Positions 44,466 through 55,480 of a stretch of DNA of 64,000 nucleotides are shown here, in pieces. The DNA comes from Pseudopyrenochaeta lycopersici. Lineage: Eukaryota; Ascomycota; Dothideomycetes; Pleosporales; Pseudopyrenochaetaceae. The stretch is taken from positions 1 to 64,000 of the forward strand of contig NHZP01000017.1 of NCBI GenBank assembly GCA_003313425.1, given 5' to 3'. The notes under the pieces were generated by a model. It saw nothing but the letters and a program-made list of their open reading frames with translations. It was not told the DNA's origin and did not search any database. Position numbers and translations under genes: made by a program. Every line of letters starts with the position of its first letter. The first letter of the stretch is position 1.

Positions 44466-46355
44466 GCTAGCAATAGGAAGTAGGCGCCTCGTTCTGCTAT
44501 AGACACGTCGTCCTAGATTACTGCTAGGTTAATAAAGCGTCGCTGGCTCTCCTCCTCTATCTAGAGTAGCTGCTCCTATAGAACCTTCTCTACCTTAGCT
44601 ATAATCCCCTACGCTATAGCGCAAAAGCGCTCTAGCTTAATAGGCCGGCCTTTAAGGAAGAATGTCTAGCAGTTAGGCAACTACTATATACTGCCTATAA
44701 TACTGCCTAGCGTACGTAGAGAGATATACTTAGCGTAGGCAAGTAGGCTAATTATAACGTTTATTAGGCTATGCGAGCTATTAATAAGATAGCGCGCTTG
44801 CTGCTGTAGTAGAGCAGCTGTCGCAGCAGCACCCTGCTCTGCGCGCTAGGCAGAGGGGAGGAAGGCCTTAGTAGCAAGCACGCGTACGCAGTAGATAAGG
44901 GAGCTAAGAAGAGTAGTAAACTGTAAGGCGTCGCGTAGCTAGTTTATATCTAGGTTAATACCTAGCGCAGCTAGGAAGTAGATTAGGCTGCTGTTAAAAG
45001 GCTAGTAGTATATCTCCTAGCAAAACAGCGCCTTAGACAGACTTAGGACAGCTCTCTACTATTCGCCTGTATTACTGCTGCGGTCGCTGCCTGTCAGCAG
45101 CCTCTAGAGCTTCACGGCTTCCTACTTCTGCCCGCCGTGCTAGGGGAATAGGCAGGCGATATGCTGCAGTCCCCTGCCTGCCTCCTCCTCCCCCTCCTCC
45201 CCCTCCTCCCCCTCCTCCCCCTCCTCCTTAGAAGCAATTAGCTGCAGGCAGTAGCAGATTAGTCGTGCCTAGAGCCTTGCCGCGCGACGTTAGCTTGCTG
45301 TCTTCTGCATACGACCTAGCGGGCGTATATTAGACCACCGTAGACTTGCACTGCGTAGCTAGCGTAGCGTCTTAAGAGATAGCGAGCTGAGTCCCTTAAC
45401 CGCCTGCTCTACCACCTCCTTAACGCGGCGGACCGCGCCCTGTAGTGCTGGCTCGTCGTCGCCTAGCAGCTGTACAGCGTAGGCGAGCCGCTTCTAGTCT
45501 GGGTAGGCCTTAAGGTGCTGCTCCTATTGCGTCTGCTTAAACCAGCTAGTGTAGTTGTAGAGAGAAACCTCCTCAGCGATTTGGCTAATAGCTTCTTGGT
45601 CCTGACGCTTAATAGCTGTCCATTCAGCTACCAAGCTAGTAAGCGTCTCCTGGTAATCTGGCTGCTTTCTCTGCTGTTGCTGCGGCTGATCCTGCGGCTG
45701 ATCCTGCGTCTGATCCTGCGTCTGATCCTGCGTCTGCTCCTGCGTCTGCTCCTGCGTCTGCTCCTGCTCCTGCTCCTGTGTCTGCTCCTGCGTCTGCTCC
45801 TGCTCCTGCGTCTGCTCCTGCTCCTGCGTCTGCTCCTGCTCCTGCGTCTGCTGCTTGGCCTGTACTATAAAGTACCGGACGTAGCACCGTTCGCGGAAAA
45901 AAGTCTGCACCTTAACTGGCCTCTATGGCTGCGTAGCGTGCTCCTGGTGCGAGGTCGCAGAGGCAGAGGACCAGCGTGTAAGCTTTATACCGTGCTGCTG
46001 GTTTATATGTTTCTGTATACACTTACAGCTTATGCTTAGAAAGCCGCAGCGCTTGCTAGTAGTAGTGCTACTACTACTGCTGCTGCTGCTACTGCTAGCG
46101 ACGTGATTACAGCAGAGAAATGCGTCCTAAGGGGAACCTAGCTCCGCGATAGGCGGGCTGTTTAGTTGAGGGAGAGGGACCTCCGCTGGCGGGTTTAAGT
46201 TAAGGCCTTAGTAGGCTGTAAGCAGCTCTCTCCGCTGCGTTGCAGGCATACTATACTGGCGCTCTAGGTGCTGATTGAGGCTGTAGACAGCGCAGGTATA
46301 CTGGCGGCAGATAAGGACGCTGTAGGATAGGAGAAAGGTAAACATTATAGATACT
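44466..46355 (-). pseudogene. TLH copy D, N-terminal part (beyond the Copia insertion)
   Basis: Continues the minus-strand TLH relic interrupted by Copia element 1. It is collinear with 17,820-19,690 of copy B, ending near 46,330 at the N-terminal finger region. It includes a Gln/Thr-rich low-complexity stretch (TQEQEQ repeats, about 45,690-45,860). It is clearly divergent from B and C. TAG stops break the frame. The second Copia element lies just upstream of its start. Confidence 0.7.
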
Positions 46356-46360
46356 CTTTC

Positions 46361-46520
46361 TGTCAGAATTTTAATGAATGTGTTGGTCAGAAGGTATAAT
46401 TATTTATTGTTGTTCTGTCTGTTCTTTTCTATAGCTCCTCTGCTTCCGGAGGTTCCGTAGATCGCAATAGTTATTAGCCCTACAATTTATCGCTCTTTCC
46501 TTGTATTTAATAATCTAACA
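46361..46520 (-). repeat. LTR (3') of Copia element 2
   Basis: 160 bp, starting TGTCAGAATT on the plus strand and ending CTAACA. It differs from the other LTR at about five positions. Confidence 0.92.
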
Positions 46521-49500
46521 CACCCCCTTAGCTTAGAGTAATCTTCTAAGCTATTATAAACTTATATCTTATATAATTATTAGATCCTCTATTTAAGTCT
46601 GTATGTCTTTAAGTTTTAACTCTTTTACTAAGGCTAGTTTCTTATTTACTAGTCCTAATTAATTAAGAAAGTTCTCCTATTTATTTAAGGGCAGCGCTTT
46701 AGTAAGTCTATCTGCTATTATTTGCGAGGACTTTACGTATTTAACTTAAATCTGTCTAAGTAATACTTCCTATCGTAGCTAGTAATTATAGATGTCTACA
46801 TATTAAAGTTTAGTTTAGAGTTTTGCAATCTCTTCTGTAATAAGTTAAATTATCTATATATTATCGCATTAAATTGTAATAGTTAACTCTGGTAATAATA
46901 TCTAGAGCTCCTTAAGAAGTCGCGAGGTAAAGATAGCTTCCTTTGCTACTTAGGAGAGTGCGAGCAGTTCTGCTTTAGTCATTAAGGTAGTAACTGTATC
47001 CTGTTTACTTACTCTCTAGGTAATAAGACTACTAAATAGCTTAATTACATAACCTTACAGACTCTTTCTATTAACTATATTATTAGTAAATAATGTATTG
47101 CTAGCTACTTTAAGCTTATCGCCTCCTCCTAATTAGAGTGCTCTTAATTTTGTTGCTGTAAGGTAGAGCAGGACTCTGTTAGCAGCCTCCTAATACTCTG
47201 TGCTAGGGTTAACGAGAAAGCGTGTAAGGCGCGATATTATAAAGGCGATATCTAGTCGTGTTGTAACAGCGGCAAATAGTAAGGAACTAATCTTACGCTA
47301 GTATTTGCTAACTTCTGCTAGTAATGCTAATCCCTCGCGTAGCTAGAGTTTAACGCTTGCTATTAGGGTATTATGTTAGACATCTTTCTTATCTGTAAGT
47401 CTACTAATTTTGTTAGCATAGGCTAACTAGGAGAGTTAAATTAATTATTATTCTTAGTCTCTAATAACTTTAACGCTAAGGAACTATTATAAGTCTTCTT
47501 CTTCTGTAAAGGTGTATCTTTCTTAAAGAGCCTTAATAGCTTATTAAGCTTCTACCTCCTTCTTCTAGTAATAGGCTAAGATAAAGTTATTAACGTAAAA
47601 GAAGATAATAATACTATCCTTAATTATACAGCAGGCCTTATGTAGCACTTATTTAAAGCCTAGTTTAGTAAGAGTTAAGACGAATTCTTTCTACTATTAG
47701 AGCGGTAAAATTTAAAGACTATAAAGTGCCTTTTTAAGCTTAAAGATTATTCTAGGCTTCTAGTATCCTCGTGGCATTCTTATATAGATTTCTCTATCTA
47801 TTATTGTATACACGAATGCGTTAGTAACGTTATACTGTTTAAGTTTAAGGTTAAACTTAGCAGCGATTGCTATAAGTATTTAAAAAGACCTGCTAGCTAA
47901 CGTAGCTGCGTATGTGTCTTATAACGTAATGTTTTGTTACTAATTGCTATAAATAATAAGTCGTGCTTTGCATTTAATAAGGCGATAGTGTTTGTCTAAT
48001 TTGTAGGTATACACCTATATGTAGTCTAATATTTAGTAACCTCTCTGTTTAATAGGAGTAATTAGCACTTTAGCCTAGGACTTCATTTGTTTATAGCTCC
48101 TTAGGTGTTCTTATTTAGCTTCCTTAAATATTTTATGTAGAGGATAATCTTTAAGCTTTAAGTAAGTTGTTAGCAGAGGTAGTAATTAGTTTTAGTAAGG
48201 CTTTACCCCCTTTTCTAGTATTCTCTTTAGCTGTGCCTTATTAATAGGCTTGCCTTTATATTCCTCTACGTGCCCTGCTTAAGTGCTGGCTATAAATGCT
48301 GCTGCCTATAGTTCTATTTTCGACGAGCTATGTATCGTCGTGCTATTAGCTTCAAGTTCGTTAGCCTACGCCTAGCTAAGGATAGCTATAGGTAGCAGAG
48401 TGACTAGCAGCGTTAGGTATAAGTCTATTACTTTTCTACTTTAGTAACCTCTTAACTTTTAACCTTATAGACTTAAACTCTCTCCTAATATTATATTGTC
48501 TTTGTAGAATAACCTAGTCTTAGGCTGTTCCTGTCGCGGTAGTGTAGGTAGTTTAATTGTTTTTACCTATATTATAATCTCGTGTAGGGTATTATGTATA
48601 AGGTTGTCTATAAGGTCTTCTGTTTTACTGCTAAATACTATACTTTTATTAAAGACTACGTCTCTTATACTAATAACTTTAGCTAGTAATAGGATCTAAA
48701 CTTAGTAGATATTTATAGATTAATAGCTAATAAGATAGCTAATCTAGGCTTTTAGATCTAAGCGTTACAGTCGCGACTTCCCTTAGTAGGTATCGTTAGT
48801 TATTATAAATGCCTTGCAGCTATATGCTTTAAGATAAGCTTAGTTTAGTTTCTATAGTCTGGTGATAATACTATTTATAGCAGCGACCTTTATAAAGAAT
48901 ACCTTATATAGGCTTTTCTAGCAGTTTAAGTAGTTTAGCGTTCTATTATAAAGGTAGACTACTACTCTTGTAATTTCTAGCTATAGTTCCTAGGGGAGAT
49001 TAGTATCTAGTTATATCGTGCGTGCCTTTTCTTTTATTACACCTCCTAAGCGTTCTTCTCTGCTATTCTATAATTAGGTATTAGGAGCAGAAGGCTTAAC
49101 CTTTATACCTTTAGACGTGCACTATCTTTTAACTTCTAGCTTAACAGTTACTATCTTATTGTCTGTCTTAATTACTTTTACAGAAATATTAAACTGTGTA
49201 TATAGGAAGTAAGTAAAATTATCTAGTAATTAAATAATAGATCGTGCTGCTCTATTATTAGTGAAGTAGAAATCCTAGTTATATGCTAAGAATTAGTTAG
49301 TAATTAGCATTTAGCTCTTTTCCTTTAAGTAGCTCCTAACTTCGTAGTCGTAAATATTAATCGCGATTTATTCTCCTAGTCCTTCTTTGCTTAGTTAAGG
49401 TTCTCTGCAGATCCTGCGCTTTAATTTAGCTCTCCTACATGCGTTACACTTAACTATAGTAACGCCTTTAATGCGCACCCCCTTAGATTATTAGACTAGG

Positions 49501-51423
49501 TATTTAATTGCTGCGGGCTCTAGGTGCCCTAGGCGCTTATGCTATAGTATTGCACTTACTCTTTGTAGCGCCTGCTTAGTTTAAGAGTTAAATCAGGTGT
49601 GAAAGGCACTGTCGTTTGTATCTAAATGCTTAAGTACCCATTAGTTATATGCTTCCGTTAGGTATGCGATAATTAAGTTATCCTATCTCTGTAGTGTTGT
49701 TAGCTCTTGTTTATTATCCTACCAGATCCTCTGTCTTCTAGGTAGTCTAAATAACACTAGGTTACAGAGGAGGTTAGGACACCAAGCTACGTTATCAAGC
49801 CTTAGAGTATGCTTTCTTTCTACTCCTTAGGTTTTAACGTACACTATCCTATAGCCTTTAATCTAGGCTTATATATTACCTGCCTAAATGCAGTCTCCTA
49901 TTACTAGCTCGCGAAGGTGTTCAATTTAATTAATGTTATTGCAGATGTGTGTAGTTAAGCTAGAGTTAAGGATGAATGTATTCTTAAGTAGGTATTCTTA
50001 ACTACTGGCATTAAACGTTAATGCGGCTATAACCGCTTTAGTAGTTGCTATAACACGACCTTCTAGTTAATCTGTTAATAGGTTAGGAGTTTATAATGTT
50101 TTAATACGCGGCGTAATTAATCGCGATACAGAGGAAAGGCGTAGTTTCTTAGCCTCTAGGCTTAATTCCTGTATTACCCTCTATAAGTTATTATTATTAT
50201 TAATTTTATACTATACTAGTTTAGTAATACTTTAATTTAGCTTAAACTACTTAGGTGCCTTATTAGTATACACGTAGTAATAGTCTAATAAGTTATAGTG
50301 CTGTCTATAAGTAGGATAATTATCTCTAGCTACTGCTATATTCCTAATTAAGAACTGCTTAGATTTAGTTATTTAACTATTACGTTTTTATTTCTACTTA
50401 GGTTTCTCTTAGCCGCCCTATAAGGGGGCAGATAGCGCTCTTTCTAATATACTTAGGGCGTCCCTATTTTATGTGCCCTAAACAGATACACCGTTAGAGA
50501 CGTATAATGCTTCTCCCGTAGTAAAAGCGCTCTTCTGCGTGCCCTTTAATAGGTAGGATAGGCTTATGTAGTTGCGGAAGAGTTTTATTATCTTCTTCTT
50601 ATTAATAGTTATTCTGTTATATCTAGGACTAGAGAAGGTAGCTACTTATATTAAGGCTACCTTTAAGATAGCGCCTAGGAAGTTATTTTTTATATCTTTT
50701 GTTTGCAGCACCTCGCTAACCTTTAGGGTTTCAGCTTAAGTTACTGCTTAATCGTACTTAGTTAGCTATGTTTCCTAATTACTTAGGGTTCTTATTAGCC
50801 TAAGTGTAGCGTAGTACTTTTCTCGCGCTTTAGTTTATTCTTCTTATAGGTTAATACCTACTGTCTCCTAGAGGGAGGTTACCTATTCCTAGACTAACTT
50901 GCCTAACTTATAGTAGCTTAGTTGCAGATAAGGTAAGACAGTAGCTAGTATATACTTAATTAGCTTCTTATACTTTATCCTTTCTTCTTAATATTCCTTA
51001 TCTAAGAGCTTATACAATTTAAGGTGTATCTTATAGTTATCGCGGTCCTCTTTATATACTTCTTATCTACTCTAGGAGAGTTTAGAGATCCTTATTAGAA
51101 TAGTAGTAGAAGGAATCTTCTCTTATTATATTAGTTGCGTGTTTCTGCGCGTTTAAGAGCTTAACGTAGTGCTCCTCGCTAAAACTGTTACTGTAGGTTA
51201 ATAATTAGTAATGTTTAGTAATTGTGGAACTATTAGCTTTAGTTTTAGTTCTTTAGTACCTTCTAGGTTAACGAGGGGCTAGTTCCTTAATAATTCGCAC
51301 TTTATCTTAAACTGGCGGTACTAGGCTGTCTAGCTGTTGTAATCGGTTAGGACAACGGTCGCGTCCCTTGTGCTTAGGGTTGCTATTATTTCGGTGTGTA
51401 ATCGAGGCAGTAAGACTCTTAAT

Positions 51424-51583
51424 TGTCAGAATTTTAATGAATGTGTTAGTCAGAAGGTATAATTATTTATTGTTGTTCTGTCTGTTCTTTTCTATAGCTC
51501 CTCTGCTTCCGGAGGTTCCGTACATCGCAATAGTTATTGGCCCTACAATTTATCGCTCTTTCCTTGTATTTAACAATCTGACA
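51424..51583 (-). repeat. LTR (5') of Copia element 2
   Basis: 160 bp, ending CAATCTGACA on the plus strand. Flanked by the target duplication CTTTC. Confidence 0.92.
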
Positions 51584-51588
51584 CTTTC

Positions 51589-52230
51589 TTTTTCTCTCTT
51601 TTGTTCCCTCTCGCTTTTACTCTTATTTATTCTATTATATAGAACGCGTAGTTACGCGTCTAGGAACGCGATTTATGCTCTAACGCGTTACGAGTAGGTA
51701 CTAGCTAATCTAGGTTAGAGAGCTAGCTAAGAAAGGTTTAGTCGCAGAAAAAAGGGGGCGGACGCATTCTTCTAGGTGTCCTCGTTCTGTTTCGTAAGAT
51801 TAGCGAACGCACGGGGCAAGAGAAAAAAGGGGCAGACCTCATAGTTCTGGGGATCCATATGCCTGGAGGAAGGGGATAGTATTAAGACTTAAGATCCTAG
51901 GCAGGGAAGGGACACCTAAAGGATTAATAACTAGTTAGGAAGTGCTAGTATCCTACTCTGTTACACGTTACGTAACCGCTCGCTCTCCTAAAGACGAGCG
52001 CTTACTATACTTATAGTAAGCGCGATAAGCGCGCTATATATATAGATTACTATAATAGGCCCTTATAGATTATTATATTTAACTTATTATTATACTCTAT
52101 AGTATAGTAATAGTAATACTAATTATTCTTAACCCTTAGTACTCTTTATAGAAGCGCCCTCTTACTATCTTAGTATTAAACCCCCTTCTATATAGTCCCT
52201 TACTCTATCCTAGAGAACTAACCTTACAGT
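51589..52230. other. Non-coding sequence between two Copia elements
   Basis: The start is the far side of the Copia 2 insertion site. Contains two A/G-rich tracts (GAAAAAAGGGGGCGG near 51,748 and GAAAAAAGGGGCAG near 51,822). No gene or repeat is recognised. Confidence 0.4.
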
Positions 52231-52448
52231 CTTATTAGTTATTCTTACTAATAGCTTCTAAGATCTTTATATCTATACTATATACTTTCTCTCTTACTTA
52301 CTTATACTATATAAGACTTCTTTTAAACTTTATAGACTACATTTAACTTAGCTCTAAGAGGTTCTTAAAATACTATTTTAAGTAGTCTTAAGAATTAGTA
52401 TCTATATAGGACTATATTAATAGCTTTTATATTAATTTATTACTCTTA
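52231..52448. repeat. ~240-bp AT-rich tandem repeat, unit left of Copia 3
   Basis: Closely matches 60,770-60,970, with shared ACTTTCTCTCTTACTTACTT and TTCTTAAAATACTATTTTAA-type stretches. This is the left part of a small tandem array into which Copia element 3 inserted. Confidence 0.75.
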
Positions 52449-52571
52449 TGTTAGCTAACACGGTTAGCTCCTTACGTGCTCTGTTATATAAGCATCCACA
52501 GGGTATATAGTTCCCTTGTGTCTTATTTGATAGGAATTAACCTAGTTCCTCCTGCCTGCTGCCCGCTAACA
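52449..52571 (+). repeat. 5' LTR of Copia element 3
   Basis: 123 bp. It differs from the 3' LTR at five positions, every one a C-to-T change at a CpA in this copy. Confidence 0.93.
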
Positions 52572-55480
52572 GTTATAAGCCTGGTTTGCACCTCCTAAGC
52601 TACGCAACTCTGCACGAATATAGCTTTAGACGTGTAACTAATAACAACTACGTTTACCTTTACCTGTTGTGTCTATTAACAGCTAGGTCAGCGTCAAAGA
52701 CCTATATAGTTGATAAGTGTCGCTATTTAACCAGAACTGTTGCTCTCTGTATAGAGATTAGTTTAGTGATTGATTACTGAGATCATGATGTTGTACAACG
52801 ACGCAGGAGTCACACGAGTGACTGTTTTACTAGATAAACTAGCTGACTGGGAGTCGTAGTTCCAGCTACGACGAGAGAAAGCTGTCGTAGATGGCATTTA
52901 GAAGTACCACAACATCTTAAAACTAAAGGATAAGCTACTAAAGCTTAGAGAACTAACTAGACTGTTACCTAGCGATATACGGCCAGGAGCGACAGAGATT
53001 AGCTAGCTAGACGCAGCTGAAAAGGCATTATACAGTGATCTCCTTTAAGACTAGAGATACGAAAGAGCAGAGTATATAAAACTAAAGTAGAAGGATAGTG
53101 AGCTCCTTCTTAATATTAGCCGTACGATTACTGCTTAACACTTTTACCTTATTAGTGGAAAAGATAAGGCGTACGATTGACTAGTTACTCTTAAGAAGCA
53201 GTTTACGCTAACAGCTGCCTTACGAAGTAGAGAGCTGACTATTAAATATTAAGCTCTACAGGACAGTCTTTAGAGTTAAGATCTTAAGTAATAGCTTAAC
53301 GACTAGATTTACATTACTAACTAAGGCGGGGAGGTAGGTCTCCCTAAAATAACAGGTTATCGAGCTTAAGAGGATTTCCTGACATCTATTAGGACGATTG
53401 CCTCTGAATAGGCAGCACCGTCGCACTATAACCTTATTAAAAAGGAGACCTTAGATAAGATAAATGAGATTTAACCTCTAGCAGACTATATAGCTTAGTT
53501 TAGGGTCTATTATTAACGAATTAGGCCTAGTATAACGTTACTTAGTACGTTTACAACCCTTAGTGTTTTAAATAGAATAGACTAGAAGGACTAGAAGGAC
53601 TAGAAGGAGTAGAGATTATTAAGATTAGCTTATAAGCTAGAATATCTCTGCGGAGGTATGCATTAGTATAGGGAGTGTTAGTACCTGTTTCTAGATTATC
53701 TAAAGAGACTAGAGAGCTTTTAACCTGTTAAAGCTGTATAGGATAGGATAGCTGAGGCCTTAAAGAACCTAGAGCAGGTTAAAAGGATTAATAAGCTCCT
53801 TGCTTGTCACGGTAAGAAAATTAAGGGCGTAGATGAGCTAATAAGCCTTGACGGTGGAAAGGAGAGCTAAGGGGGCAGTTTTGCGACCTATAGCTCCTTC
53901 TCTGTTACCTAGGTGCAACTAAAAACGCTGCTAATGATTATTAATTGATAGATCCTTAACCTAGGCTCAAACATTTATATATGTAATTCAAGGAGGTTTG
54001 GCTGGCGAGAGATAAGGCAGGCTACAGCCTAGGAAACAGTGCTTGCAGGAGACTTAATTCTAGTAATACAGGCCTAGGGAGAGGTCGTATTTAAGGTTAA
54101 TTAACCGTCTGGAATAAGTTAGATTAAGCTGACTAATGTGGCCCTTATAGAAGGCTTCTTTACAAACGTTGTAAGCCTCTTAAGATGCTAAGAAATAGGT
54201 ATTCAGTTTGACTTAGGATGAGATGTTATATACAAGCAGCATCCGTTAAACGTCACATGCCTACTTAGGTATAGAGAAGGACACTGGATTGTTGATGCTG
54301 ACGAGAACGATCGTCCAGCACTAAGTAGCTTTGCAACAGCTCTTTGAGGAGCGTACAAGGTCTCACGGGAAGATTGACGTCTAATTGCTGCATCTTATGT
54401 TAAAGCTTATAAGATGTTTGCACACGCGAGTAAGGAGGCGATCGACTACTTGAATGCAAACGTACAAGGAATTAACCTTAAGTAAGGAGCTTAAGCACTA
54501 CAGCTGCGAGAATGCGAGACCTGCATTGAGTTAAAATTGACAGCTTAGGTTAGCAGGCGTTAATTAGACGATTAAGCTATAAGGCCTTTCTATAGGATTA
54601 TAGTTGATCTTGTATAGCTAATCCTGACAGGAGAAACGTGCTATAACGGAGATTGTTACCTCCTGTATACTGTATGCGAGTTCTTAAGGTGGTATAAGGC
54701 GACGACTCTTGCTAATAAAACACTACTTGTTGTGATAGCAGCGTTGCGAGCGCTAATAAACAAGATTGAACGCTAGCATGGACATACTGTTGTTGTCCTT
54801 AAGGTTGACGGCGATCGCGGGTACGGCTTACAGCTCTATAAGATTGCGAGGTAGGCTGGCCTTAAGGTTGAGCTTCGAGCTCCTGACACGCCTGAACAGC
54901 TAGGAGCCGCAGAGCAAGCAGGGAACGTGATTATGACAAGAGCAAGATCACTTCGAATTAAGGTAGGACTGCTAAAGTCGCTGTTAAATGAGCTAGCAGT
55001 TACAGCAGCTCGAATCGTCAATGTCACGCCTACCAAGTTAATCGCATGGAAGACGCCATATGAGCTAGTCTATGGCAGGCAGCCTTTAGTTACCTACTTC
55101 TTACAGATAGGCTGTAAAGCCTATGTCCTGAATAAGAAGCTAAAGAAAGCAGATAAGCTTAAGTCTTATACATTTATAGGATACCTTACAGGGTACGACT
55201 TAACGAATATCTTCCGCATCTAGCTGCTAAAGAAGAGCTAGGTAATACGCGTAAGAGACGTGATATTTTAGAAGAACAGCCTTTTTAACGACTATAAGAA
55301 AGCTGAGAGAGAAGCTATCGTATAAGAAGATATTAACTATCTTAATATACCTTAGGTACAGGAGATAGAGGCTAATTAAGAGATACTGCAGAACTAGAGG
55401 CATCAGCTTAACGATGAGACAGCTCGTTCTACAGAGATAGCTGAAAACAACACAGTGGCAGAGTTCTATAAGGACTGGGG

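Larger units (their letters stand above)
46361..51583 (-). mobile_element. Ty1/Copia LTR retrotransposon 2, RIP-decayed
   Basis: A complete 5,223-bp element on the minus strand with 160-bp LTRs (46361-46520 and 51424-51583) and a perfect target duplication CTTTC (46,356-46,360 and 51,584-51,588). The polypurine tract AAGCTAAGGGGGTG (minus strand) abuts the 46,520 LTR edge. The primer-binding site ATTAAGAGTCTTACTGCC (minus strand) lies next to 51,424. Minus-strand motifs: HKRLGHLE (about 49,525-49,555), an RT stretch AFVYTIIDREIYIRMPRGY (about 47,765-47,825), YVNN for YVDD (about 47,590) and RNase H CDN (about 46,860). Stops are frequent. It shares the primer-binding site with Copia element 1 but not the LTR. 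Confidence 0.92.
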
